Shown: positions 1-7,890 of the stretch, one piece after another
Layout: each line of letters starts with the position of its first letter
How positions within the stretch are numbered: position 1 is the stretch's first letter
The notes under the pieces: generated by a model
What the model saw: the letters and a program-made list of their open reading frames with translations, nothing else
Databases searched by the model: none
What the model was told of the DNA's origin: nothing
Assembly: GCF_030812475.1 (NCBI RefSeq)
Contig: NZ_JAUSSR010000009.1
Coordinates: forward strand, 186,001 to 250,000
DNA from: Pseudomonas lini
Lineage (GTDB): Bacteria; Pseudomonadota; Gammaproteobacteria; Pseudomonadales; Pseudomonadaceae
Direction: 5' to 3'
Length of the DNA: 64,000 nucleotides
Program-made: the position numbers and the translations under genes

Positions 1-644
1 TCGCGCAACGCCTGGCTTGGTTGCTTGAGCAGTTTGGCGGCCAGTGCCCTGGCTTCCTCGAGTAGCTTATCCGGGGCGACAACACGGTTAGCCAAGCCGT
101 ACTCGACAGCTTGCTGGGCGCTGATGCGGTCACCGGTAAAGATCAGTTCCTTCGCGCGCAACAGACTCGTGTAGAGCGGCCAGGAGACGGAGATACCGTC
201 ACCGACGACCAGCCCTATGTTGATGTGGGGCTCCGCCATGAAGGCGTTCTCGGAAATCAGGACGATGTCACATAAGGTCGCGAGCGTTGCGCCCCAGCCC
301 ACTGCCGGGCCGTTGACGGCGGCGATGATAGGAATAGGCAAGTCGATGAAACTGTGAATGGTGCGCCGAGCATTTTCCTGGACTGCGCGCGCAAAGTCGT
401 TGTCGTCCAGTGTCTTGACGAAATGGTTCATGTCGCCGCCGGCGCTGAATGCCCGGCCCGCACCCGTCAGGATGGCGACCCTGGCGTCGGGATCTTCGGC
501 CAGGCCGCGGAACAGTTTGGGGTAGGAAAAAAGCATCTCGGTCGTCGAGGCATTGAGGTCGTCCGGCCGGTTGAGGGTAATGATGCGAAGGCCACCTTCG
601 GCGGTGACCATGATGTCGTCGGGAAGATCGTACAAGTTGGACAT
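1..644 (-). CDS. Enoyl-CoA hydratase/isomerase family protein (3' part cut off by window edge)
   Basis: Crotonase-fold protein, reverse strand; 214 codons are visible and the C-terminus lies beyond position 1. I chose the ATG at 644 because AGAGA lies just upstream and the protein opens like its family. The two oxyanion-hole segments are visible: GAGRAFSAGGDM near residues 61-72 and GPAVGWGATLA near 112-122. The first catalytic Glu position of crotonase appears to be His (EPHINIG near 138-144), while Glu166 matches the second, so it may be an isomerase or hydrolase rather than a classical hydratase. It is the last visible gene of the IclR-NmrA-ECH operon, 40 nt after the NmrA-like gene. Family certain; substrate unknown. 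Confidence 0.9.
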   Translation of the reverse strand, partial: MSNLYDLPDDIMVTAEGGLRIITLNRPDDLNASTTEMLFSYPKLFRGLAEDPDARVAILTGAGRAFSAGGDMNHFVKTLDDNDFARAVQENARRTIHSFIDLPIPIIAAVNGPAVGWGATLATLCDIVLISENAFMAEPHINIGLVVGDGISVSWPLYTSLLRAKELIFTGDRISAQQAVEYGLANRVVAPDKLLEEARALAAKLLKQPSQALR

Positions 645-684
645 GGTTTCATCTCTTTTTGTTAGTCAGCTACAAGTAGACCTG

Positions 685-1617
685 TCACGCATCGACGTGG
701 ATTTCTCCGGCGTGTCGTTTGACCCATGCTTCAAAAGGCGTCAGCACGATGTCGCGACTGCCGAGCGACTGGACAAGTGCTGGGATGTCCGCCCGGTATC
801 CGGCTTCGTTCGTCCACTCCTGGGAGCGTACCCAGCCTGCAAACACACCGGATTCGATCGCCTTCTCAGGACTGACCGACTCCGCACGAACCTGTTTGTC
901 GAGGACTTGAGTGAGGGTTGAGGCCACTTCGTCCATGGTCAGGGCTTCGATGGCCAGGTCGATGTTGTGCCCGGAGAAATGTCCGGGGTCGATGAAGGCG
1001 GCACGTGCAACAACGCCGATGTCATCTGCAGCAATCAGTTGCATGCGTGTGGACGGTAAGAGGGCAGTGATGATCTTGCCCTGCGTCAGGTGGGGAAACA
1101 TATGGCGCGCTTTGGGCTGGGCGAAATTCTCCATCATGAATGCCGGTTTCAGCACGGTCCAATGGGTAAACCCGGCGCCGCGAACCGCTTCTTCAACATC
1201 CCACTTATCGGTCCAGTACTTCTGCCACCAGTAATTGCTGTCCCAACGGGGGAACTGCGTATGTTTACCGGCTTCGCATACCGAGGTGTGAACGAACTGG
1301 GTAACACCCGCCGCTTTTGCTGCTTGAACCAGGGCAAAACCGTGTCGGCGTTCCGCGTCCGTACCTGCAGCATCGGGTATTTGCACCGAAAAAACTCCGG
1401 ACGCACCTTCAAGGGCCGCGGCCAGGGAAGACGCGTCTTCCATGTCACCCACTACAGCCTCAGCGCCAGCGGCGATCAAGGCCTGTGCCGCAGGTGACTG
1501 CGGATTACGCGTCAGGATACGCACGTGGAAATCTGCCGACAGTAATTCTCGTGCGACGGCGCCACCTTGAGCGCCGGTGGCGCCCGTAACCAGGACCAGA
1601 GGTTTGATAGCTGACAC
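685..1617 (-). CDS. NmrA-like NAD(P)-binding protein (atypical SDR)
   Basis: 310 residues. An N-terminal Rossmann motif GATGAQGG (residues 12-19) is followed by the NmrA pattern: a short atypical SDR without the usual YxxxK dyad in the normal place. Relatives are either NAD(P)H-sensing regulators or NAD(P)H-dependent reductases of quinones and enones; the sequence does not decide which. It lies between the IclR gene (34 nt gap) and the ECH (40 nt gap) on the same strand, so the three are probably co-transcribed. A reductive step on a ring ketone or enone intermediate is possible but is inference. Confidence 0.8.
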   Translation of the reverse strand: MSAIKPLVLVTGATGAQGGAVARELLSADFHVRILTRNPQSPAAQALIAAGAEAVVGDMEDASSLAAALEGASGVFSVQIPDAAGTDAERRHGFALVQAAKAAGVTQFVHTSVCEAGKHTQFPRWDSNYWWQKYWTDKWDVEEAVRGAGFTHWTVLKPAFMMENFAQPKARHMFPHLTQGKIITALLPSTRMQLIAADDIGVVARAAFIDPGHFSGHNIDLAIEALTMDEVASTLTQVLDKQVRAESVSPEKAIESGVFAGWVRSQEWTNEAGYRADIPALVQSLGSRDIVLTPFEAWVKRHAGEIHVDA

Positions 1618-1651
1618 AGGTAACTCCTTTTATGGCTGTATGGGGGGAGAT

Positions 1652-2443
1652 TCAATCGGCGGCGACTTCAAGTTGCCGGGCCAGCTGTACAAGCCGATGA
1701 CCGATAGCCTCCAGTTTTGACTGCGGCCAATCCGCAGCCAGGCCTGAAGCAGATAACGCGTAGACAGTGCCGCTGCGCAGTGAGCGAATGGGAACCGCCA
1801 CCGCGTTGAGGTGCTCGTGGATAATGCCGAGGCTGGTGACAAACCCATGCTGTGCGAATTGCGCGCGGCTGTGTTCGAGTTGCGCGCGCAACGCCGGAAA
1901 AGCTTTCGGTTCGTGCTGCTCCAGCGCCAGGAGCACTGTTTCGCGCTCTTGGTCGTCGTACCCAGCGAAGCAAGCCCAGCCAGTCGGCGCAGAAGCGAAC
2001 GGACGCCGGGCGCCCACCGGATCGTTCATGTAGACGAAATCACCGTGTGTGCGCTGGATATACAACATGTCCAGGCCATCACGAACGGCCAGCGACATTC
2101 CCATGCCCTCGCTGTCGGTGAGGGCCTGCATGTGCGGCAAGGCGATCCTGGGCAACGACTGCCTTACCAACGCCGCATAGCCCAAAGCCAGCGCAGGCAA
2201 CCCAAGCGCCATGCGATTGTTTTCACCTGCACAGATGATGAATCCCTCTTTGCTCAGCGTATGGCACAGGCGCCATACCGTCGGCTGAGGGAGCCCTGTC
2301 ATTCGCACGATTTCCTGGGGAGTGAGCTCGGGCTTGTCATGACTGAAACAACGCAGAATTTGCAGACCTCGCGCCAGCGCCGTGACGTATTGGCGGTCTT
2401 TCTCGCCCTCGGGGCTCGAGTCTGTGGGCAAAACTTGAATCAT
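1652..2443 (-). CDS. IclR-family transcriptional regulator
   Basis: 263 residues with an N-terminal winged helix-turn-helix (about residues 20-75, including TPQEIVRMTGLPQPTVWRL) and a C-terminal IclR effector-binding domain (about 90-260). The ATG at 2443 is preceded by GGAG at a good distance. It heads a reverse-strand operon and is divergent from the SDR-ACAD operon starting at 2534, so it most likely controls both through the 90 bp between them. That interval holds the inverted repeat ATTCAC/GTGGAT at 2482-2496. IclR proteins of catabolic clusters usually sense an aromatic or CoA-type intermediate; the ligand here is unknown. Confidence 0.92.
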   Translation of the reverse strand: MIQVLPTDSSPEGEKDRQYVTALARGLQILRCFSHDKPELTPQEIVRMTGLPQPTVWRLCHTLSKEGFIICAGENNRMALGLPALALGYAALVRQSLPRIALPHMQALTDSEGMGMSLAVRDGLDMLYIQRTHGDFVYMNDPVGARRPFASAPTGWACFAGYDDQERETVLLALEQHEPKAFPALRAQLEHSRAQFAQHGFVTSLGIIHEHLNAVAVPIRSLRSGTVYALSASGLAADWPQSKLEAIGHRLVQLARQLEVAAD

Positions 2444-2481
2444 TACTTTCGCTCCAGAAGGATTTTCAGAGTATAGTCAAA

Positions 2482-2496
2482 ATTCACAGTGTGGAT
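2482..2496. promoter_or_regulatory. Imperfect inverted repeat in the IclR/SDR divergent promoter
   Basis: ATTCAC-AGT-GTGGAT lies midway between the divergent starts at 2443 and 2534. The arms match at five of six positions. It is the best candidate for the operator of the adjacent IclR regulator. Related ATTCAC/GTGAAT repeats occur at 13043 and 50822, though with other spacings. Confidence 0.35.
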
Positions 2497-2533
2497 AGTG
2501 TATTTGCACAGCGAATAAAAATAAGAGGTTACG

Positions 2534-3310
2534 ATGACAGCATCTTCCTTGTTTGACCTACACGGCAAAGTCGCGATTATCACCGGCTCCAGTCGCGGTT
2601 TAGGGCTGGCGAGTGCCAAGGGTATGGCAGCGCATGGCGCGAAGGTAGTGATTTCCGGGCGCAAAGCGGATGCCTGCGAACAGGCGGCCGCCGAGATTCG
2701 CGCCGAGGGTGGAGAAGCCATTGCCGTTCCTTGCAATATCGGTAGCAAGGAAGACTTGCAGCGTCTGGTCGACAGCGCAATGCACGCCTGGGGACGGGTG
2801 GATATCGTCATGGCCAATGCGGCCATTCACCCCTGGATCGGCTCGGTGTTGGACCTGCAGGAAGCGACCTTCAATAAATTCATGCAGGTCAACGTACAAA
2901 GCAGTATCTGGCTGGCACAAATGACCGTGCCGGGCATGCTGGAGCGCGGGTATGGACGCTTCATTGTCGTGGCGTCGGTTGTCGGCTTGCTGGGTGATCC
3001 GCTCACTGGCACCTACGGCCTCACTAAAGCTGCCGACATGCAGTTGGTGCGTAATCTGGCCAACGAGTTTGCCAGCAAGGGTGTCACGGCGAACTGCATT
3101 GCGCCCGGTACCTTCAAGACCGAGATGGCGCGATCCCAGTGGGAAGACGAGGCCATGGTGAACTGGTACCGAGGACGCAACCCTTCACAGCGCTTCGGTG
3201 AAGTGGACGAACTCGCTGGGCTGGCAGTGCTGCTGGCGTCGCCTTCTGGCGGATACATCAATGGCCAGACCATCGCAGTGGATGGTGGTCATACGATTTC
3301 TTTTCGCTGA
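2534..3310 (+). CDS. SDR-family oxidoreductase (3-hydroxyacyl/alcohol dehydrogenase type)
   Basis: 258 residues, classical short-chain dehydrogenase. The cofactor motif TGSSRGLG is at residues 17-24, NAA at 95-97, catalytic Ser148 and the Y161-xxx-K165 dyad; the C-terminal DGG is also present. It would oxidise a secondary alcohol or reduce a ketone with NAD(P)(H). It starts an operon with two ACAD genes (12 nt and 10 nt gaps), which suggests a 3-hydroxyacyl-CoA or ring-alcohol step beside a dehydrogenation. An AGAGG ribosome binding site precedes the ATG. Substrate not determinable. Confidence 0.9.
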   Translation: MTASSLFDLHGKVAIITGSSRGLGLASAKGMAAHGAKVVISGRKADACEQAAAEIRAEGGEAIAVPCNIGSKEDLQRLVDSAMHAWGRVDIVMANAAIHPWIGSVLDLQEATFNKFMQVNVQSSIWLAQMTVPGMLERGYGRFIVVASVVGLLGDPLTGTYGLTKAADMQLVRNLANEFASKGVTANCIAPGTFKTEMARSQWEDEAMVNWYRGRNPSQRFGEVDELAGLAVLLASPSGGYINGQTIAVDGGHTISFR

Positions 3311-3322
3311 GTGGAGTCGACG

Positions 3323-4534
3323 ATGAATTTCGAATCCAATGCTGCCAATGAAATCTTTCGGGAAGAAGTTCGGGACTTCCTGCGCGAACATCTCCCGGCC
3401 GACATGGCCTGGCGTGGCCAGCAAGGCTATTTGCCAGGTGACGATGACTCGCTGAAGTGGACTCGCATCCTCCATGAAACGCGCGGGTGGTCGGTGTCGT
3501 TCTGGCCGAAGGAGCACGGAGGCACTGACTGGACCGCCGAGCAGCGCTACATCTTCGAGGAGGAGTGCTATCTGGCTGGCGCTCCGTCTCCCAACCAGCA
3601 AGGTGTCACCCTGGTGGGGCCGGTAATTTGCGAGTTTGGCAACGAAGAGCAGAAACGCCGGTTTCTGCCGGCGATCAAAAAGGGCGAAGTGTATTGGGTG
3701 CAAGGGTTCTCCGAGCCTGAAGCGGGATCGGACCTGGCGTCCTTGCGTACGACGGCGATTCGTGACGGTGATCACTACGTCGTCAATGGCCAGAAGATCT
3801 GGACCAGCAACGGTATCTGGGGGCAGTGGTGTTTTCTGCTGGTTCGAACCGATACCGAGGCCAAACCGCAAAAAGGTATTTCCTTCCTGCTTGTCGATCT
3901 CGACACACCCGGCGTGACGGTGCGGCCGATTACCAGCCTCGACGGCTGTAACCATCTGGCCGAAGTGTTCTACGAGAACGTGCGGGTTCCGGTCGAGAAC
4001 CTTGTAGGTGAAGAAAACAAAGGGTGGGGCTACACCAAGTTCCTGCTTTTCAATGAGCGCGCTTTTCTCGGTGCCGAGGCTCCAGCACTCAAACGCTACC
4101 TGTCCAAGATTCGTCGGTATGCCTCGCAGGCGCGCGCGGGTGCGCAACCCTTGATCCAGGACCCGGTGTTCGCCAACCGCCTGGCGGAATACGAACTGGA
4201 GGTCCTCGCCATCGACATGGCCGTCAAGCGAGTGTTGCACCTTGGCGTAAGCGAGCAGACGGGCGGGATGGCCGTGGGTTCAATGCTCAAAGTCCGAGGG
4301 TCGGAACTGCACCAGAAACTCACTGAAATGCTGGTGGACGTGTTGGGCGATTACGGTTCGGCCTATTACCCGGACCCAAACGAGGATCGCGAGTTGCGAG
4401 GGCAGCGTTTCATCGGTCCGGAGTTCGCCCCAGGCCTGGCCGCAGAGCTTTTCTACCGCCGTGCCTGTTCAATTTACGGTGGCTCCGCCGAGATCCAGCG
4501 CAACATCATCGCCAAGGCAATGTTCAATCTTTGA
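3323..4534 (+). CDS. Acyl-CoA dehydrogenase, first subunit of a two-gene pair
   Basis: 403 residues. The ATG at 3323 is chosen over an upstream GTG at 3311 because GGAG sits 6 nt before it. It has the ACAD fold with the flavin/substrate loop GFSEPEAGSDLASL (128-141) and the C-terminal segment YGGSAEIQRNIIAK. Gly occupies the place of the Glu used by medium-chain enzymes (Tyr-Glu-Gly-Thr), as in heteromeric ACADs of the FadE26/ChsE4 type. It is followed after 10 nt by a second, shorter ACAD, so an alpha2beta2 enzyme is likely. It would introduce a double bond into a bulky or branched acyl-CoA and pass electrons to ETF. Confidence 0.93.
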   Translation: MNFESNAANEIFREEVRDFLREHLPADMAWRGQQGYLPGDDDSLKWTRILHETRGWSVSFWPKEHGGTDWTAEQRYIFEEECYLAGAPSPNQQGVTLVGPVICEFGNEEQKRRFLPAIKKGEVYWVQGFSEPEAGSDLASLRTTAIRDGDHYVVNGQKIWTSNGIWGQWCFLLVRTDTEAKPQKGISFLLVDLDTPGVTVRPITSLDGCNHLAEVFYENVRVPVENLVGEENKGWGYTKFLLFNERAFLGAEAPALKRYLSKIRRYASQARAGAQPLIQDPVFANRLAEYELEVLAIDMAVKRVLHLGVSEQTGGMAVGSMLKVRGSELHQKLTEMLVDVLGDYGSAYYPDPNEDRELRGQRFIGPEFAPGLAAELFYRRACSIYGGSAEIQRNIIAKAMFNL

Positions 4535-4544
4535 GGGGAAAGCC

Positions 4545-5705
4545 ATGAATTTCGAATTGAGCGATGAGCAACGCATGTTGCAGGAAAACGCCCGGCGCTA
4601 CATGGAGAAAAGCTACGCGTTCAACAACCGGCAGGCAATCGCCGCCGATGGCCATTTCGCCACCAGGCAGTGGCAAGAGTATGCGGAACTGGGCTGGCTG
4701 GCAGCCGGCATTCCCGAGGAATTTGGCGGAGTAGGCTTCAGCCCGGTCGAAACTACGATCCTTATGGAAGAAATGGGCCGGGGTTTGTTGCTCGAACCCT
4801 TCCTGCACGCGTGCCTGTTGCCAGCAGCCCTGATACAGCACTGCGCCAACGAGGCGCACAAGTTGCAACTGCTACCGGCTATAGGTTCGGGCGAGGCATT
4901 GATCGCGGTGGCTTGCAGTGAGCCCGAATCCAGGGGAGACGTTGCATGGGTGGCCACACGAGCGCAGCGTCGGGGTGACGATTATGTCTTGAATGGGCGC
5001 AAGAGTATGGTGGTTTGCGCCGCGCAAAGCGACTGGCTGCTGGTGGTGGCGCGTAGCGCGGGAGAGACGGGCGACACCGAGGGACTCTCGATTTTTCTGC
5101 TGCCCCGCGATACGCCGGGCGTCCTGCTGGAACCGGTGCGTTTGCTTGATGGCACGCCAGCGGCTGACCTTGTACTCAATGAAGTGGTGGTCCCGGCGGC
5201 ATCCCTGTTGGGCGCCGGGGGCGCTGCGTATGCAGGATTGCAGCGAGCAATCGATGAGAGCATTGTCCACCAGTGCGCAGAGATCGTTGGTGGGATGGAA
5301 GATGTGCTCGCACTGTGCGCTGAGTACCTCAAAACCCGAAAGCAATTCGGGGTGGCAATCGGCAGTTTTCAGGCGCTCCAGCATCGCATGGCCGACATGG
5401 CCATCGAAACCATGCAGGCTCGTGCGAGCCTGCACCGTGGGCTCGCCATCCTCGCGTCGGTTTCCGCGGCAGACGATGAGCGCAGTGCGCAGATATCCGG
5501 CTGCAAAGCGCAGGTCATGCGCAGCGCTAAATTCGTCACCGCCCAGGGAATTCAGCTACACGGCGGCTATGGCGTGACGGAAGAGTTCAGGGTGGGACAT
5601 CACTACCGTCGACTTGTGCTCAACAATGCCTGGTTCGGAGGGATGGACTACCACTTGGCACGCTACGCGCGCTCAATCCAACAAGCCTGCGCAGAATTGG
5701 CTTAG
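4545..5705 (+). CDS. Acyl-CoA dehydrogenase, second subunit of the pair
   Basis: 386 residues. The ATG at 4545 follows GAGGGG and opens MNFELSDEQRM, a standard ACAD N-terminus. The middle loop (SEPESRGD) and the C-terminal WFGGMDYHL replace the normal flavin-loop and Glu-Gly-Thr motifs. Subunits like this occur as the non-identical partner in FadE heterotetramers, each subunit giving part of the FAD/substrate site. Paralogues in the same second position occur at 42871 and 49184. A hairpin at 5727-5754 follows and ends the operon against the convergent IclR gene. Confidence 0.92.
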   Translation: MNFELSDEQRMLQENARRYMEKSYAFNNRQAIAADGHFATRQWQEYAELGWLAAGIPEEFGGVGFSPVETTILMEEMGRGLLLEPFLHACLLPAALIQHCANEAHKLQLLPAIGSGEALIAVACSEPESRGDVAWVATRAQRRGDDYVLNGRKSMVVCAAQSDWLLVVARSAGETGDTEGLSIFLLPRDTPGVLLEPVRLLDGTPAADLVLNEVVVPAASLLGAGGAAYAGLQRAIDESIVHQCAEIVGGMEDVLALCAEYLKTRKQFGVAIGSFQALQHRMADMAIETMQARASLHRGLAILASVSAADDERSAQISGCKAQVMRSAKFVTAQGIQLHGGYGVTEEFRVGHHYRRLVLNNAWFGGMDYHLARYARSIQQACAELA

Positions 5706-5726
5706 GTTTGCTGTTAACGTTTTGCA

Positions 5727-5754
5727 GGGCCTCCTCGGTACGCCGGTGAGGCCC
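5727..5754. terminator. Hairpin between convergent ACAD and IclR genes
   Basis: GGGCCTC (5727-5733) pairs with GAGGCCC (5748-5754) around a 14-nt loop. It sits between two genes that end facing each other. There is no strong T-run, so termination efficiency is uncertain. Confidence 0.55.
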
Positions 5755-5771
5755 TTGCGCAGTAGGTGGAA

Positions 5772-6566
5772 TCAATTCTTCAACAAGCCCGATGCTTCCG
5801 CAGCGGCCTCTATCAACATTGGCCGCAAATCATTGAGCTTGTGTTGCATGCGTTCGGCGGGAGCCGCAATAACCAACGCTGCCGCAACGGTGCCGTCGGT
5901 GTCGAATACCGGGGCTGCAATACCTGCCGCACCCTCGCTCAGCTCGCTGATGCTGATGGAAATGCCGGACTCGCGGATTTCCTTGAGCTGTTTTTTGAGC
6001 GTCCCGCGGTCGGTTACAGTCCTCCACGTCATCGCCTTCAGTTTGGCCGTGCGCAGATAATGCTCCTGCACTTTTTCGTCCTGATACGCAAGAAGCAGTC
6101 TGCCAGGTGCCGTGCAGTGCAGGGGGCGGGGCGCGCCTAGGGGCGATACATAACGCACAGGATTCTGCGAGTCGATGCCATCGATGTGGGTGACCATCTG
6201 GGTGTCCATGTCAATGACGGACAGATAGATGCTCTCGCCGGTTTTGCCCGCCAGTTCATTAAGGTATGGGCGCATCATCCTTGAGAAGTTACGTGTCGCC
6301 AGGATATTGCCTGCGAGTCGATAAATGAATGGCCCCAGGTAATAGCGGCTGGTCGTGTGGTTGAGATAACCCTCGGCGACCAAAGGTCTCAATAATGTCA
6401 GCAGGCTGCTTTTCGGCGACTCCAAGGTACTGCTGAGTTCTGCCAGGGACAGGCCGTCTGGTGATTTGGCCAGGACCTCAAACAGGCCAAGGATTCGGGT
6501 GACGGAGCGGGGGCCCAGCGATACGGGCGTTTCAGCGGCGTCCACGTCGGTTTCCGTTTTTTTCAT
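5772..6566 (-). CDS. IclR-family transcriptional regulator
   Basis: 264 residues from the ATG at 6566, preceded by AGGGAA; an upstream ATG at 6620 lacks a binding site. The N-terminal winged HTH spans about residues 20-75 (LSLAELSSTLESPKSSLLTL) with an IclR effector domain after it. It is divergent from the SDR-ECH operon at 6893. The 326-bp gap carries both a perfect TCACATGTGA palindrome (6649-6658) and the first TGAAC-N3-GTTCA operator (6783-6795). Because no TetR gene is in the window and IclR proteins often bind tandem sites as tetramers, this protein is a candidate regulator of the cluster-wide operator. That link is inference. Confidence 0.92.
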   Translation of the reverse strand: MKKTETDVDAAETPVSLGPRSVTRILGLFEVLAKSPDGLSLAELSSTLESPKSSLLTLLRPLVAEGYLNHTTSRYYLGPFIYRLAGNILATRNFSRMMRPYLNELAGKTGESIYLSVIDMDTQMVTHIDGIDSQNPVRYVSPLGAPRPLHCTAPGRLLLAYQDEKVQEHYLRTAKLKAMTWRTVTDRGTLKKQLKEIRESGISISISELSEGAAGIAAPVFDTDGTVAAALVIAAPAERMQHKLNDLRPMLIEAAAEASGLLKN

Positions 6567-6648
6567 GAATGTTCCCTTTTGGGTAAAAGTCGGTGCTGCA
6601 ATAGTTTGTAATGCACGCATGCCTTATGTGCAGTATATCAAATAGCGT

Positions 6649-6658
6649 TCACATGTGA
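6649..6658. promoter_or_regulatory. Perfect 10-bp palindrome TCACATGTGA upstream of the IclR gene
   Basis: It lies about 85 bp upstream of the IclR start (6566). Its position suggests an autoregulatory operator of that regulator, but short palindromes also arise by chance. Confidence 0.35.
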
Positions 6659-6674
6659 TCACTCATTCGGACTA

Positions 6675-6725
6675 GCACAGCTTGATGCTCTGCGCTCGGC
6701 AGTTTGTCTCGCTGTGCCGTTTTTT
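6675..6725 (+). other. Long-loop hairpin followed by six T
   Basis: GCACAGC (6675-6681) can pair with GCTGTGC (6711-6717) and is followed by CG and a run of six T (6720-6725). This resembles a terminator on the forward strand but no gene precedes it on that strand. It could end a short untranslated transcript. Weak evidence because of the 29-nt loop. Confidence 0.25.
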
Positions 6726-6782
6726 ATAGTGGGGTCGGCGGCCCGTACGAGTACTTAGCAACCTACCTAAGGTTTGCATAGT

Positions 6783-6795
6783 TGAACAACGTTCA
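6783..6795. promoter_or_regulatory. Operator TGAAC-AAC-GTTCA, upstream of SDR-ECH operon
   Basis: Exact 10/10 match to the cluster-wide palindrome. It lies inside the 17-nt spacer of a probable promoter (TTGCAT at 6774, TAATAT at 6797), so a bound protein would block RNA polymerase. This fits a repressor. Confidence 0.7.
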
Positions 6796-6892
6796 TTAAT
6801 ATAGCTTGAGGTCGACTGGCATTGGCGCCGGTCGCATTGAGAAGCCGAGAACGCGCTAACGCAGTGCGTCTCCCGACAGGACGGAGTGAGAA

Positions 6893-7807
6893 ATGGCTGC
6901 AATGGTCGAAGGCAAAGTCGTTTTGGTAACGGGCGCTGGCGGCGGCATTGGCCGCGATATCGCTCTGCTCATGGCTCAACATGGCGCCAAGATAGTGGTC
7001 AATGATGTAGGTGCCTCGGTCGCGGGGGAGGGGGCGGACGTCGGCCCGGCGCAGCGAGTGGTGGATGAAATAGTCGCCGCCGGTGGTGAAGCCTTGGCCA
7101 ACACCGACAGCGTGTCAGACCCTGGTGCCGCTGCGCGCATGGTGGAGCAGGCGGTACAACGATTTGGTCGAATCGATTGCGTGGTGAATAACGCGGGCAT
7201 CCTTCGCGACCGCTTCTTCCACAAAATGAGTGCCGAAGAATTCGACTCGGTGCTCAAGGTTCACTTGTATGGCTCCTTTTACGTCAGCAGGGCTGCGGCA
7301 AACTACTTCAAGGAGCAGGGCGCCGGCTGCTATATCCATATGACGTCCACGTCCGGGCTGATCGGTAATCTGGGCCAGGCCAATTATAATGCCGCCAAGT
7401 TGGGGATCATGGCATTGTCCAAGTCCATTGCCCTCGACATGGAAAAATTCAACGTACGTTCCAACTGCGTAGCGCCCTTTGCCTTCAGTCGCATGATCGG
7501 CGCCATTCCTACCGATACACCGGAGCAGCAGGCCCGCGTCGAGAAAATCAAGCAGATGACGCCCGCCAAGATCGCCCCCATTTGTGTGTATCTGGCCAGC
7601 GATCAGGCGAGCGACGTCAATGCGCAAGTGTTTGCGGTGCGCAACAATGAGATCTTCCTGATGAGTCAGCCTCGACCGATTCGCTCGGTGCAGCGCTCCG
7701 AAGGCTGGACGCCCGAGTCACTTGCCGAACATGGCATGCCTGCGCTCAAGGGGTCATTCGTCCCTATGGAACGCTCGGGTGACGTGTTCACCTGGGATCC
7801 TGTTTGA
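6893..7807 (+). CDS. SDR of the HSD17B4/MFE-2 dehydrogenase type
   Basis: 304 residues. It has TGAGGGIG (13-20), the ND-G motif region after strand 2 (about 37-40), NNAG (99-102) and Y165-xxx-K169. The insertion with GEGADVGPAQRVVDEI and the C-terminal tail are typical of the 3-hydroxyacyl-CoA dehydrogenase part of peroxisomal multifunctional enzyme type 2, which handles bulky and methyl-branched substrates. It oxidises 3-hydroxyacyl-CoA with NAD+. It is clearly paralogous to the SDR at 46092. A GGAG site precedes the ATG; an ECH follows after 83 nt. Confidence 0.9.
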   Translation: MAAMVEGKVVLVTGAGGGIGRDIALLMAQHGAKIVVNDVGASVAGEGADVGPAQRVVDEIVAAGGEALANTDSVSDPGAAARMVEQAVQRFGRIDCVVNNAGILRDRFFHKMSAEEFDSVLKVHLYGSFYVSRAAANYFKEQGAGCYIHMTSTSGLIGNLGQANYNAAKLGIMALSKSIALDMEKFNVRSNCVAPFAFSRMIGAIPTDTPEQQARVEKIKQMTPAKIAPICVYLASDQASDVNAQVFAVRNNEIFLMSQPRPIRSVQRSEGWTPESLAEHGMPALKGSFVPMERSGDVFTWDPV

Positions 7808-7810
7808 TTC

Positions 7811-7831
7811 AGGCCCCACAACAGCGGGCCT
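7811..7831 (+). other. Weak intergenic hairpin after the SDR gene
   Basis: AGGCCC (7811-7816) pairs with GGGCCT (7826-7831) around a 9-nt loop. It has no T-run. It may attenuate or stabilise the mRNA between the SDR and ECH genes rather than terminate. Confidence 0.3.
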
Positions 7832-7890
7832 TGGACACTTCGGCCTTAACAGATTGATGCGCCCCGAGCGGCTGCATGATGAGGACAACA

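Larger units (their letters stand above)
6567..6892. other. 326-bp divergent intergenic region
   Basis: It holds the promoter of the IclR gene with the palindrome at 6649-6658, a hairpin with a T-run (6675-6725), and a probable forward promoter with the operator at 6783-6795. That promoter has TTGCAT (6774-6779), a 17-nt spacer that contains the operator, and TAATAT (6797-6802). I see no convincing gene. Confidence 0.6.

Noticed and set aside
3185..4240. 351-codon open frame on the reverse strand over the SDR end and ACAD gene
   Set aside because: Antisense shadow of a well-supported ACAD; no family motifs.
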